Origin: Brevundimonas naejangsanensis
GTDB lineage: Bacteria > Pseudomonadota > Alphaproteobacteria > Caulobacterales > Caulobacteraceae
DNA: 64,000 nt
Assembly: GCF_003627995.1 (NCBI RefSeq)
Contig: NZ_CP032707.1
Span: 1,223,501-1,287,500, forward strand
Direction: 5' to 3'
In this document: in pieces, positions 7,831 through 16,820 of the stretch
How the letters are laid out: each line of letters opens with the position of its first letter
How positions within the stretch are numbered: position 1 is the stretch's first letter
Made by a program: the position numbers and the translations under genes
The notes under the pieces: generated by a model
Told to the model about the DNA's origin: nothing
What the model saw: the letters and a program-made list of their open reading frames with translations, nothing else
The model's database searches: none

Positions 7831-8463
7831 ATGCCCCGCCGCCCCGTGATCCTGTTCGCCGCCGCCTGCGCCGTCATCGCCCTGGCGCTGGGCCTCATCA
7901 CCATGGTGGTGGTCGGGGGCCGCCAGCAGGCGGCGCAGACGGTCGACAGCGCCACCGGCCAGCCCCTGGTCGGCGGCCCCTTCACCCTGACCAACCAGGA
8001 CGGCCAGGTCGTCGACGAGAAGATCTTGGAGGGCAAGTGGAGCCTGGTCTTCTTCGGCTTCACCTACTGCCCCGACTACTGCCCGACCACGCTCGGGGTG
8101 CTGAACGCGGTGCAGCAGCGCCTGGAGACCGACCTGGGCGACAAGGCCAAGGCCGTGCAGATCGTCTTCATCAGCATCGACCCCGAGCGCGATACGCCGC
8201 AGATGCTGAAGGACTACCTGTCGTCGGACGGCTTTCCCAAGGGCGTCATCGGCCTGACCGGCACGCCCGAACAGGTGGCGAAGGTCGCCAGGGAATACCG
8301 CGCCTTCTATCAGAAGGTCGGGGAGGGCGAGGGCTACACCATGAACCACGGCCTGACCGTCTATCTGATGGGGCCGGACGGCAAGTTCCGCAACGCCGTG
8401 GCCCACGACCTGGGGCCGAGCCGCACCGCCACCCTGATCGAGAACGCCATGGAGAAGGGTTGA
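7831..8463 (+). CDS. senC: SCO1/SenC/PrrC family copper chaperone
   Basis: SCO proteins deliver copper to the CuA site of cytochrome c oxidase on the outer face of the inner membrane. The 210-residue protein has one N-terminal membrane anchor (residues 6-28) and then a thioredoxin-like domain. The copper ligands are visible: Cys80 and Cys84 in CPDYC and His173 in YTMNHGLTVY. It diverges from regB with a 68-base gap. SCO genes are often found with RegAB, and PrrC has been linked to signalling in Rhodobacter, but no oxidase genes lie in this window. Confidence 0.93.
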   Translation: MPRRPVILFAAACAVIALALGLITMVVVGGRQQAAQTVDSATGQPLVGGPFTLTNQDGQVVDEKILEGKWSLVFFGFTYCPDYCPTTLGVLNAVQQRLETDLGDKAKAVQIVFISIDPERDTPQMLKDYLSSDGFPKGVIGLTGTPEQVAKVAREYRAFYQKVGEGEGYTMNHGLTVYLMGPDGKFRNAVAHDLGPSRTATLIENAMEKG

Positions 8464-8559
8464 TCACCTTTCCCTGAACGGCGTGCGCGCGGTCTTTTTT
8501 GCGGCGCGGCGCCCTGTATGATCGGGGTCCGCATCGGCGGGGGCCGCAGTCGGGGTTTC

Positions 8560-9840
8560 ATGCTCTACGCTTTCCACGAGCTCGCCTATCATTCGGCGAC
8601 GCCGTTCCGGATCGGGGCGCAGATGGCGCGCCGGTTCTGGACCTCTCCGCTCAATCCGGCGTCGGACACGGCGATCGGCCGCACCGCCTATGCGACGGCC
8701 GAGGTGTTCGAGAGCCTGACGCGCCGTTACGGCAAGCCCGACTGGGGGCTGGAGACGATCACGATCGACGGCCAGCCCGTCCGCACGACCGAGCAGGTGG
8801 TCTGGTCCTCGCCCTGGTGCTGCCTGGTGCGTTTCGCCCGCCACGTCGGCGACCTGAAGCGCGCGGGCAAGCCCGCGGCGGCGCCCGCCGTGGTGATCGT
8901 GGCGCCCCTGTCGGGCCACTACGCCACCCTGCTGCGGGGCACGGTCGAGACCTTCCTGCAGGACCACGACGTCTATGTCGCGGACTGGACCAACGCGCGT
9001 CAGGTGCCGATGCTGGAGGGGCGCTTCGACTTCCACGACTACATCGACCACGTGCGCGCCATGCTGGCGGCGGTCGGGCCGCGCGCCCACGTCGTCGGAG
9101 TCTGCCAGCCCGGACCGCCGGTGCTGGCCGCCTGCGCCGTGATGGCGGCCGAGGACGATCCGAACCGCCCCGCCTCCATGACCTTCATGGGCTCGCCCAT
9201 CGACGCGCGCCTGTCGCCGACGGTGACCAATCAGCTGGCCGAGGCCAAGCCCTTCACCTGGTTCCGGTCGAACATGATCCACACCGTGCCCTGGCCCTAT
9301 CCGGGCGTGGGGCGGCGGGTCTATCCGGGCTTCGTCCAGCTCTACAGCTTCATGTCGATGAACGAGGACAAGCACGTCGACGCCCACCGCCGCTATTTCG
9401 AAAGCCTGGTCGAGGGCGACGGCGACGGGGTCGAGAAGCACGAGCAGTTCTACGACGAATATCTGTCGGTGCTGGACCTGACCGAGGAGTTCTATCTCCA
9501 GACCATCGACATCGTCTTCCAGCAGCATCTCTTGCCGCGCGGCCTGCTGGAGCATCGCGGCCAGACGGTCGATCTGACGGCGATCACGGACATCGGCCTG
9601 GCCACGGTCGAGGGCGAGATGGACGACATCTCCGGGGTCGGCCAGACCCAGGCGGCGCACGGCCTGACGCCCAACATCCCCGACGAGCGGCGCCTGCTCC
9701 ACGTCCAGTCCAAGGTCGGCCACTACGGCGTCTTCAACGGCCGCCGCTTCCGCGAGGAGATCTATCCTCGCGTGCGCGACTTCATCGCCCAGAACGAGAG
9801 CCTGAGTGTCGTATCGGAACGGTCAACGGCTGCCGCTTGA
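8560..9840 (+). CDS. phaZ: Intracellular poly(3-hydroxybutyrate) depolymerase PhaZ
   Basis: PhaZ hydrolyses native PHB granules inside the cell, releasing stored carbon. The 426-residue product has the alpha/beta hydrolase nucleophile elbow GVCQPG with Cys182. A cysteine in place of serine is the mark of the intracellular PhaZ group. The C-terminal histidine is in VGHYGVFNG, and a DDISG segment could supply the acid. I start at 8560 because the family begins with MLY-x-x-x-EL; an in-frame ATG at 8518 lies in unlike sequence. A 3-hydroxybutyryl-CoA dehydrogenase at 31.1 kb could serve the same metabolism. Confidence 0.9.
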   Translation: MLYAFHELAYHSATPFRIGAQMARRFWTSPLNPASDTAIGRTAYATAEVFESLTRRYGKPDWGLETITIDGQPVRTTEQVVWSSPWCCLVRFARHVGDLKRAGKPAAAPAVVIVAPLSGHYATLLRGTVETFLQDHDVYVADWTNARQVPMLEGRFDFHDYIDHVRAMLAAVGPRAHVVGVCQPGPPVLAACAVMAAEDDPNRPASMTFMGSPIDARLSPTVTNQLAEAKPFTWFRSNMIHTVPWPYPGVGRRVYPGFVQLYSFMSMNEDKHVDAHRRYFESLVEGDGDGVEKHEQFYDEYLSVLDLTEEFYLQTIDIVFQQHLLPRGLLEHRGQTVDLTAITDIGLATVEGEMDDISGVGQTQAAHGLTPNIPDERRLLHVQSKVGHYGVFNGRRFREEIYPRVRDFIAQNESLSVVSERSTAAA

Positions 9841-10519
9841 GGGCGGGGGCGCCCTGAGGCTGTCGGTCAATCCGCGCGCGCGAAGGCTGTCGATCCGCAT
9901 CGACGCCCGCGCGGGCGAGGCCGTGGCCGTGGCTCCCAGCGAGCGGCGTCTGCACGAGGTGGTGGCCTTCGCCCGCACCAAGACGGAGTGGATCGCCGAC
10001 CGGCTGGCGGCGCGCGCCGAGACCCTGGCGCTCGAACCCGGCGCGGTGGTGACCTGGCTGGGCCGCCCGCTGCGGCTCGAAGCGACAGGCGGCGCCGGGG
10101 CGGCGCGCCTGGTCGAGACGGCCGAGGGGCCGGTGCTGCGCTCGGGCGGCGAGGGCGAGGCCTTCTCGCGCCGCATCGAGAACTGGTTCCGCCGCGCCGC
10201 GCGCGACTTCCTGACCGAGCGGACCGAAGTCCACCTGAAGACCCTGGGGCAGAAGCCGGTGAAGGTGTCCATCGTCGACACCCGTTCGCGCTGGGGCTCG
10301 TGCAGCCCGCACAACCGCTCGATCCGCTATTCCTGGCGGGTGATCATGGCCCCGCCCGCCGTGGCCGACTACCTGGCCGCCCACGAGGTCGCCCACCTGG
10401 TCCACGCCGACCACAGCCCGGCCTATTGGGCGGTGGTGGCGCACCTGGTCGGGGACCATCGCCCGCACCGCCGCTGGCTGCGCGAGCAAGGCGCGGCGCT
10501 GCACGCGGTGGGCGGATAG
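9806..10519 (+). CDS. YgjP/SprT-like zinc metallopeptidase (M48-related)
   Basis: The 237-residue protein has the zinc motif HEVAHLVHADHSPAYW: an HExxH helix with a third histidine, followed by the YgjP-type H-SP-x-YW tail. A preceding conserved patch reads TRSRWGSCSPHNRSIRYSWR. Both patches define the YgjP/DUF45 group, described as predicted metal-dependent hydrolases. The cellular substrate is unknown. It starts with GTG and overlaps the 3' end of phaZ by 35 bases, so expression is probably coupled to phaZ. No better start is visible. Confidence 0.85.
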   Translation: MSYRNGQRLPLEGGGALRLSVNPRARRLSIRIDARAGEAVAVAPSERRLHEVVAFARTKTEWIADRLAARAETLALEPGAVVTWLGRPLRLEATGGAGAARLVETAEGPVLRSGGEGEAFSRRIENWFRRAARDFLTERTEVHLKTLGQKPVKVSIVDTRSRWGSCSPHNRSIRYSWRVIMAPPAVADYLAAHEVAHLVHADHSPAYWAVVAHLVGDHRPHRRWLREQGAALHAVGG

Positions 10520-10556
10520 GGCGCTCAAGCAGTCGAAGGCGTTAGCGCACCCAAAT

Positions 10557-10697
10557 CCTTCTCCCCTTGCGGGAGAAGGTGGCAGGCGAAGCCTGACGGA
10601 TGAGGGGTCTCGCGATCTCAACCCGGCCCGCTGTCTCCAGCGCGGAGAAACCCCTCATCCGGCCCTGACGGGCCACCTTCTCCCGCAAGGGGAGAAG
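10557..10697. repeat. Paired intergenic palindromes (CTTCTCCC-CTTGCGGGAGAAG family)
   Basis: The unit CTTCTCCCCTTGCGGGAGAAGG plus GATGAGGGGT (10557-10610) is repeated in inverted orientation at 10648-10697. The arms are nearly perfect inverse copies about 140 bases apart, lying between the convergent ends of the YgjP and PBP genes. Confidence 0.75.
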
Positions 10698-10706
10698 CAA
10701 GACGGC

Positions 10707-12740
10707 TCAGAAGAACAGGGCGTCCGGGCGGCGTTCCTGCTGGGGCGCGGGCGGCGGGGCCGGACGACCCTGCGGCGCCTGGCCGTCGATGACCACCGGC
10801 GGCGGGGCGCCGTCGTAGGGGGGGCTCTCGGCGTAGGGGTCCTGGACCTGGCCCATCAGGTCGCCGACCGGGTCCGGCGGAATCCAGCCCTCGGGCAGGG
10901 GCGGGCCGTTGGGGATGGGCTGGACGGCCAACCTGGGCAGGGCCGCCTCCATGAAGCCGCGCCAGATGGCGGCGGGCGCCGCGCCGCCGGTGACGCGGGC
11001 CATCGGCTTGTTGTCGTCCTTGCCGACCCAGACGGCGGCGACGAAGCCGCCCGTGTAGCCGACGAACCAGGCGTCCTTGTAATCCGAGGTCGTGCCGGTC
11101 TTGCCGGCGATGTCGCGCCCGCCGATCGCCGCCGCGCGGCCGCTGCCCGAGGTGATCACCCCGCGCAGCATCTGGTTCATGTAGTAGAGCGGCGGGTTGT
11201 TGATCGCCTGGCCGCCGTCGGAGGGGCCGTGCGAATAGATGACCCGGCCGGACGGGGTGCGGATGCGGCTGATGCCCCAGGCTTCGACGCGGCGGCCGCC
11301 GTTGGCGAAGGCGTCATAGGCCTGGGCCATCTCCAGCGGGCTGACCTCGACGGCGCCCAGGGCCATTGACGGCTGCAGGCCAATCTCGCTGGTGATGCCC
11401 AGGCGCCGGGCTGCGCGGGCCACGGCGTCGCGGCCGACCTGGTCGGCGACATAGGCGGCGACGGTGTTGGTCGACTGGGCCACGGCCTGGGCCAGGGTCA
11501 TCTCGCCGACGAAATTGCCCGAGTAGTTGCGCGGCGACCAGCCGCCGATCGTCACGGGCTGGTCCACCACCGGGGTTTCGGGCGTGTAGCCGGCCTCGAC
11601 CGCCGCCAGATAGACGAAGGGCTTCCAGGCCGAGCCGGCCTGACGGCGCGCGTCCACGGCGCGGTTGAACTGGCTGTCGCCGTAGGAGCCGCCGCCGATC
11701 ATGGCGCGCACCCGGCCCTCGCCGTCCAGGGCGACCAGGGCGGCCTGCTCGACGCCCTTGCCCTTGTCGCGGTCCAGGATGCGGCGCACCGCGCGTTCGG
11801 CGTCGGTCTGCAGCGTCAGGTCCAGGGTGGTCTCGACCACCATGTCCTCGGTCGGTTCGCCGACAAGGCCGCGGATCTGCTTGTCCAGCCAGTCGATGAA
11901 GTATTGGGCGTGCTGGCTGGCCAGGGTCTTGGACACCCGCACCGGTTCGGCCACGGCGGCGTCGCGCTGGGCCGGGGTGATGGCGCCGACCTCGACCATT
12001 TCGTTCAGCACGACATTGGCGCGGGCAGCGGCGCGCTGGCTCTCGGACACCGGGGAATAGCGCGAGGGCGCCTTCAGCAGGCCGGCCAGCAGGGCGGCCT
12101 CGCCGACGGTCAGCTTGTCCGCGCTCTTGTCGAAATAGCGCTGCGAGGCGGCCTCGATGCCGTAGGCGCCGGCGCCGAAATAGACGCGGTTCAGATAGAG
12201 GGCCAGGATCTCCTTCTTGGAGAACTTCATCTCCAGCCACACGGCCAGCATCAGCTCCTGGACCTTGCGCTTCATGTTCTGATCGGGCGTCAGGAACAGG
12301 TTTTTGGCCAGCTGCTGGGTGATGGTCGAGCCGCCCTGGACCACGCGCCCGGCCTTCAGGTTGGAGGCCATGGCCCGGCTCATGCCGATCGGGTCGAAAC
12401 CGGGGTGATGGTAGAAGCGGCGGTCCTCGATGGCCACGAAGGCGGCGGGGACGTAGTCGGGCAGGGCGTCGAGGTCGACCGGCGGCGCCATCTGGGTGCC
12501 GCGCACTGCGATCAGGGCGCCGGAGCGGTCCAGATAGGTGATCGAGGGCTGGCGCTCGACCTTGTACAGGCTGGAGGTGTCGGGCAGGTCGCGCGCGAAG
12601 ACGGCGAAGAAGACGACGGCGAAGATCAGGCCCCAGACGGCCAGCACCGCGCCCCAGTAGAAGAGGCGCCCCATGAGGGAACGGCGCGGTTTTCCTCCGC
12701 CCTGATCGTTTCGGTCGGGTCCGCGGTCGTTGCGCGCCAT
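10707..12740 (-). CDS. Class A penicillin-binding protein (PBP1A family)
   Basis: This bifunctional peptidoglycan synthase has 677 residues. One N-terminal membrane helix (about 25-50) is followed by a GT51 glycosyltransferase domain with the catalytic glutamate in AIEDRRFYHHPG and the motif GGSTITQQLAKN. A transpeptidase domain follows with SAWK (SxxK), STN (SxN) and KTGTT. The C-terminus is Pro/Gln/Arg-rich and disordered. The ATG at 12740 is preferred because AAGGG lies six bases upstream; the ATG at 12746 touches that same site. It faces the YgjP gene convergently with repeats between. Confidence 0.93.
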   Translation of the reverse strand: MARNDRGPDRNDQGGGKPRRSLMGRLFYWGAVLAVWGLIFAVVFFAVFARDLPDTSSLYKVERQPSITYLDRSGALIAVRGTQMAPPVDLDALPDYVPAAFVAIEDRRFYHHPGFDPIGMSRAMASNLKAGRVVQGGSTITQQLAKNLFLTPDQNMKRKVQELMLAVWLEMKFSKKEILALYLNRVYFGAGAYGIEAASQRYFDKSADKLTVGEAALLAGLLKAPSRYSPVSESQRAAARANVVLNEMVEVGAITPAQRDAAVAEPVRVSKTLASQHAQYFIDWLDKQIRGLVGEPTEDMVVETTLDLTLQTDAERAVRRILDRDKGKGVEQAALVALDGEGRVRAMIGGGSYGDSQFNRAVDARRQAGSAWKPFVYLAAVEAGYTPETPVVDQPVTIGGWSPRNYSGNFVGEMTLAQAVAQSTNTVAAYVADQVGRDAVARAARRLGITSEIGLQPSMALGAVEVSPLEMAQAYDAFANGGRRVEAWGISRIRTPSGRVIYSHGPSDGGQAINNPPLYYMNQMLRGVITSGSGRAAAIGGRDIAGKTGTTSDYKDAWFVGYTGGFVAAVWVGKDDNKPMARVTGGAAPAAIWRGFMEAALPRLAVQPIPNGPPLPEGWIPPDPVGDLMGQVQDPYAESPPYDGAPPPVVIDGQAPQGRPAPPPAPQQERRPDALFF

Positions 12741-12830
12741 GAACATCCCTTCAGCATCAGCGGCGCGAACCCTAGCCGTTCACGCCGCCGACGAAAACGC
12801 CCCCGTTTTCAGTAACGGAAGCGTGTGGAC

Positions 12831-13769
12831 TCATTTCGCCGAAAGAAAGGCGTCCAAGGCGCCGTGGAAGGCCGTCGGCTGGTCCAGCATGATGAAGTGG
12901 GCGCTGTCGTCGATCCGCTTCAGCCTGGCGCCGGGCAGGGTCGAGAACGACATCCGATAGACGGTGTCGGTGAGGGCGTCGGTCATGCGCGCGTCGTTGA
13001 ACTTGACGTAGAGGACCTCGACCGGGGCGGTGATCTTCGACAGTTCGGGGCGCAGGTCGGTGGCGATCAGTTCGCGGAAGGCGGCGGCCGAGACCTGCTG
13101 GTCGCTGGTTTCGACGTCGCGCAGGGGGCCGGCGCGCGCGGCTTCGGTGTTGATCATGCCGGTGACCGAGGCCTTGGCCTGGGCCAGGTATTGGTCGCGG
13201 GGCGCGGTCGCCTGGGCGGCATGGACCTGATCGGCGACCGGGGCGACGCTCTCGGCGGTGGTTCCGGGAGGGCCGAACATGGCCCCCATGAAGGGGATCA
13301 TGTCGACGACCATCAGCTTGCCGACCAGGTCGGGATGACGCGCGGCCAGCATCATGCCCATGGTCCCGCCCATGGAGTGGCCGACGACGGCGGGCTTGTT
13401 CAGTCCCTGTTCGCGAATGTAGCGGGCGATCTCCTCGGCCACGGGGGCGGCGACGGGGCCCGTCGCATTGCCCTGGGCGGGAGCGCCCGCGAAGCCCTGA
13501 ACATGGATGCGGTGGACGCGGTAGCGCCCGGCCAGGTGGTCGACCGTGCCCTGCCAGATGGCGGGCGAGGATGACAGGCCGGGGATCAGGATCAGGTCGG
13601 GCGCGCCCTCGGGCCCGTCGACGCAGACGTGCAGCCGGTCCGAGGCGAAGGCGGCGTGCTGGTGGCCGTCGGCGGCGTGGGCGGGGGTCGCGCGCCCGTC
13701 CTGGGCCTGGGCCGCCATCGGCGAAGCCAGGACGAGAAGGGCGGCGGCGAGGGCAGTGCGGTGGTTCAT
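12831..13769 (-). CDS. Secreted alpha/beta hydrolase
   Basis: The 312-residue protein opens with a clear Sec signal (hydrophobic core to about residue 20, likely cleavage after AQA). It then has an alpha/beta hydrolase fold: oxyanion region LIPGLSSSPAIW, nucleophile elbow GHSMGG and catalytic histidine in DSAHFIMLDQP. A His-rich stretch (HAADGHQHAAF) follows the signal peptide. The substrate is unknown. It diverges from the Rieske oxygenase gene across a region containing a strong AT-rich palindrome, so the two may answer to one regulator. Confidence 0.85.
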   Translation of the reverse strand: MNHRTALAAALLVLASPMAAQAQDGRATPAHAADGHQHAAFASDRLHVCVDGPEGAPDLILIPGLSSSPAIWQGTVDHLAGRYRVHRIHVQGFAGAPAQGNATGPVAAPVAEEIARYIREQGLNKPAVVGHSMGGTMGMMLAARHPDLVGKLMVVDMIPFMGAMFGPPGTTAESVAPVADQVHAAQATAPRDQYLAQAKASVTGMINTEAARAGPLRDVETSDQQVSAAAFRELIATDLRPELSKITAPVEVLYVKFNDARMTDALTDTVYRMSFSTLPGARLKRIDDSAHFIMLDQPTAFHGALDAFLSAK

Positions 13770-13809
13770 GTCGTGGCTCCCCGAATGACGTTTGCTGAAC
13801 TAGGTGATT

Positions 13810-13828
13810 AACTTTAGAATGTAAAGTT
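13810..13828. promoter_or_regulatory. Operator-like palindrome in a divergent promoter region
   Basis: AACTTTA-GAATG-TAAAGTT is a perfect seven-base inverted repeat with a five-base spacer. It is markedly AT-rich compared with its surroundings. It lies 40 bases upstream of the hydrolase start and 62 bases upstream of the Rieske start. Its size and symmetry suit a dimeric winged-helix or TetR-type repressor. No regulator gene is adjacent. Confidence 0.6.
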
Positions 13829-13889
13829 CTTTTTGTGGCTCATCATCGACCCCGACGACACGCGCGACGTCTCTTGATAGAGAGGCGGA

Positions 13890-15032
13890 ATGAAGCCAGT
13901 CGCCGCCGATCCCGTCCAGTCTCCCGTTGCCGACGCTCCCGAGGCCCAGGCCCGAGCCTCCACCGTCGGGGCGACGGCCTTCGGCAAGGGCTTCGTCACC
14001 GACGCCTGGTATTTCGTCGCCCTGGCGCGCGACGTGCCGGTCGCCAGCCTGAAGCGCCATGAGATCATGGGCGAGCCGGTGCTGATCGGCCGCACGCGCG
14101 CGGGCGAGGTCTATGGCATGCGCGACATCTGCCCCCACCGCGCTGCGCCCCTGTCGGCCGGGCGGCTGGTCGAGAAGCCGGGCGAGGGCGAGACGATCGA
14201 ATGCCCCTATCACGGCTGGCGTTTCCGCCCCGACGGCGTCTGCGCGGCCATTCCGTCCCTGGTCGAGGATCAGGCCTTCGAGGCCAACCGCATCAAGGTG
14301 CGGTCCTATCCGGTGCGCGAGAGCCAGGGCATGGTCTTCGTCTGGATGGCGGCCGACGCCCGCAACCCGTCCGAGCCGGACCAGGAGCCGCCGCTGTTTC
14401 CAGGCGCGGTCGGCCAGCCGCGCCTGGTCGAGGCCATGTATTTCGACAGCCACATCGACCACGCCGTGGTCGGCCTGATGGACCCGGCCCACGGCCCCTT
14501 CGTCCACCAGCAGTGGTGGTGGCGCTCCGAACATTCGATGCATGAGAAGGCCAAGGCCTTCGCGCCCCGCGACTTCGGCTGGGCCATGGTGCGCCACGCC
14601 CCGTCGTCGAACAGCCGCCTCTACAAGATCCTGGGTGGGGCGCCGGCGACCGAGATCACCTTCCGCCTGCCCGGCTACCGCTGGGAGCACATCCAGGTCG
14701 GCGCCAAGCAGGTGCTGGCCCTGACCTGCCTGACGCCGGTGAGCGAGACTAAGACCCGCATCACCCAGATCTTCTGGTCCGACCACTGGGTGTTCGGCGT
14801 CGCCAAGCCCTTCCTGCGCATGGGCGTGGTCGCCTTCCTGAAGCAGGACGGCGGCATGGTGAACTTGCAGAACGAGGGGCTGAAATACGATCCGGCCCTG
14901 CTCTGGATCGACGACGCCGACAAACAGGCCAAATGGTATCAGCAGCTGAAGCGCGAGTGGCTGAAGAGCCGCGCCGAGGGCCGCGCCTTCGTCAATCCGA
15001 TCAAGGAGACGGTGCTGCGCTGGAAGAGCTGA
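13890..15032 (+). CDS. Rieske 2Fe-2S non-heme iron oxygenase, alpha subunit
   Basis: The 380-residue protein has an N-terminal Rieske domain with the cluster ligands Cys81, His83, Cys105 and His108 (CPHR...CPYHGW). The C-terminal catalytic domain has a mononuclear iron site, DPAHGPFVH, with His201 and His206 in the H-x4-H spacing. It resembles VanA-type demethylases and related ring-hydroxylating oxygenases. The substrate cannot be told. Such enzymes need a reductase and sometimes a ferredoxin; none is encoded nearby. It is divergent from a secreted hydrolase and shares the palindrome at 13810-13828. Confidence 0.88.
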   Translation: MKPVAADPVQSPVADAPEAQARASTVGATAFGKGFVTDAWYFVALARDVPVASLKRHEIMGEPVLIGRTRAGEVYGMRDICPHRAAPLSAGRLVEKPGEGETIECPYHGWRFRPDGVCAAIPSLVEDQAFEANRIKVRSYPVRESQGMVFVWMAADARNPSEPDQEPPLFPGAVGQPRLVEAMYFDSHIDHAVVGLMDPAHGPFVHQQWWWRSEHSMHEKAKAFAPRDFGWAMVRHAPSSNSRLYKILGGAPATEITFRLPGYRWEHIQVGAKQVLALTCLTPVSETKTRITQIFWSDHWVFGVAKPFLRMGVVAFLKQDGGMVNLQNEGLKYDPALLWIDDADKQAKWYQQLKREWLKSRAEGRAFVNPIKETVLRWKS

Positions 15033-15056
15033 GTCTGAAAGACTCCTATTCCATCC

Positions 15057-15170
15057 GTCATTCTCGGCCTTGTGCCGAAAATCCAGAACCGCGACGGTCG
15101 GTTTAGGGCGCGGCGCTCACGCGGCCCGCCTTTGAGTGTCTGGGTCCCCGGACAAGCCCGGGGATGACGA
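15057..15170. repeat. Paired imperfect palindromes between convergent genes
   Basis: GTCATTCTCGGCCTTGTGCCGA (from 15057) and CCCCGGACAAGCCCGGGGATGAC (15145-15168) are diverged, inverted members of the same repeat family as at 2675-2777 and 35678-35782. They lie between the Rieske and ku genes. Confidence 0.6.
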
Positions 15171-15189
15171 ATTGAAGCATCGGAGGCGC

Positions 15190-16065
15190 CTACCCCGCCT
15201 TGCGGCGCGGGGGCTTCTTCGGCGCGGCGGCCTTGGCCTTGGTCGCGCCGCCGGTGGTCTTCTTGGCGGTCGGCCGCCGGGGCGCGGCGGCCTGGCCCGT
15301 CAGGCTGGCCTTCAGCGCCGCCATCAGGTCGATGACGTTGGTGTCGTCGGGCTCGGGCGCGGCCACCAGACCCTTGCCGCCCTTCGCCTTGGCCCGGACC
15401 ATCTCGCGCAGAGCCTCGTCGTAGCGGTCGTGGAAGTCGGCCGGGTCGAACGCGGCCTCCTTCTGGCCGATGATGCGGGCGGCGATGTCGACCATGTCCG
15501 GGTCGGCCGCCACGGCGGGGATGTCGTCGAAGAAGTCGCTGGCCTTCTTGACCTCGTCCTTGGCGCGCAGGGTGTAGGCCACCAGTCCCTTGCCGTGCAC
15601 CTCCAGCGCCAGCTGGCGCTCCTTGCCGCGCAGGACCAACTGGCCCAGGGCGACCTTGCCGGCCGACCGCATGGCCTCGCGGATCACGGCGAAGGCCTCG
15701 ACCCCCACGCCCTTCTCCGGCACGACGAAGAAGGGGGCGTCCCAGTACAGGCGGTCGATGTCGGCCTCGTCGACGAATTTGTCGATGGCGATGGTCTTGG
15801 TGCTTTCCAGCCGGACCTTCTCGAAGTCCGCCTCGTCGAACAGGACGTATTCGTCCTTGGACACCTCATAGCCCTTGACCAGGTCGGAGCGTTCGACCGG
15901 GCCGGTGTCGGGGTCGGTGGCCACCATGCGGATGCGGTTGTGGGTCTTGGGGTTGATCAGGTGGAAGCGCACGTCGCTGGCGGTCGTCGTGGCGGTGTAG
16001 AGGGCGACCGGACAGGTCACCAGCGACAGCTTCAGATGCCCCTGCCAGGTCGGTCGCGCAGCCAT
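15190..16065 (-). CDS. ku: Non-homologous end-joining protein Ku
   Basis: Bacterial Ku is a homodimer that threads onto broken DNA ends and recruits LigD. The 291-residue protein starts with the typical ...TWQGHLKLSLVTCPVALYTAT (W-x-G-x-(L/I)-x-(L/F)-S-L-V-x-x-P-V). It contains the core VKGYEVSKDEYVLFDEADFEK and ends in a Lys/Ala/Pro-rich tail (KKTTGG...KKPPRRKAG) that can bind DNA. Length is normal. The partner ligase gene is at 39.1-41.7 kb rather than adjacent. It diverges from the DUF1345 gene. No LexA box is visible upstream. Confidence 0.95.
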   Translation of the reverse strand: MAARPTWQGHLKLSLVTCPVALYTATTTASDVRFHLINPKTHNRIRMVATDPDTGPVERSDLVKGYEVSKDEYVLFDEADFEKVRLESTKTIAIDKFVDEADIDRLYWDAPFFVVPEKGVGVEAFAVIREAMRSAGKVALGQLVLRGKERQLALEVHGKGLVAYTLRAKDEVKKASDFFDDIPAVAADPDMVDIAARIIGQKEAAFDPADFHDRYDEALREMVRAKAKGGKGLVAAPEPDDTNVIDLMAALKASLTGQAAAPRRPTAKKTTGGATKAKAAAPKKPPRRKAG

Positions 16066-16169
16066 GATCCGCCTCCTTTCGCGGAGTCGAACGGCGAGCG
16101 CGGCGAATCGTTCAGGCGGGCCGTCTTCTGCCGACTGGCCTTGGCCGGCGAACGGCGTAACATCGGCCC

Positions 16170-16820
16170 ATGAGCCGCATCGCCCGCATCTTCCGCCTGC
16201 ATCTGGCCCTGTGGCTGGGGCTGGCGGTCATGGCGGCGGTCGCGCTGCTGACGCCCGGCGGCTGGGGCTGGCCGATGCGGCTGGCCGTCGCCTGGGACGC
16301 GGGCGTGGCGGCCTTCCTGCTGCCGACCTTCGTGCGGCTGACCCGCGCCCGGTCGATCGCGGCCATCCGCGCCAGGGCGGCCGCGCTGGACCAGGCGGGC
16401 GAGGCGGTACTGCCGCTCAGCCTGCTGGCGGCGGCGGCCAGCGTCTTCGTCATCGTCTTCCTGGCGGCCTCGGGCGGCAAGCCGACGGCGGGGGCGGCGG
16501 TGCTGACGGTGACGACCATCGCCCTGTCCTGGCTGTTCGTGCAGATGATCTTCGCCCTGCACTACGCCCATGAGTTCTACGCCCCGGCCGCGAAGGGAAA
16601 GGGCGACCGCCAGGGGCTGATGTTTCCGGGCGAGGCCGACGCCGACTACTGGGACTTCCTGCACTTCGCCCTGATCATCGGCGTCGCCAACCAGACCGCC
16701 GACGTGCAGATCTCCAGCCAGCGCCTGCGCCGCATCGCCACCGTGCACAGCATCGTCGCCTGGCTGTTCAACACGGTCATCCTGGCCCTGGCGGTCAATC
16801 TGGCGGTCAATCTGCTGTAG
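16170..16820 (+). CDS. DUF1345 family integral membrane protein
   Basis: This 216-residue protein has about five hydrophobic helices: 10-28, 34-54, 80-100, 105-125 and a C-terminal one. The conserved segment DADYWDFLHFALIIGVANQTADVQISS, with HYAHEFY before it, is characteristic of DUF1345. The family's function is unknown. It is divergent from ku and precedes rhlE by a 267-base non-coding stretch. Confidence 0.8.
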   Translation: MSRIARIFRLHLALWLGLAVMAAVALLTPGGWGWPMRLAVAWDAGVAAFLLPTFVRLTRARSIAAIRARAAALDQAGEAVLPLSLLAAAASVFVIVFLAASGGKPTAGAAVLTVTTIALSWLFVQMIFALHYAHEFYAPAAKGKGDRQGLMFPGEADADYWDFLHFALIIGVANQTADVQISSQRLRRIATVHSIVAWLFNTVILALAVNLAVNLL

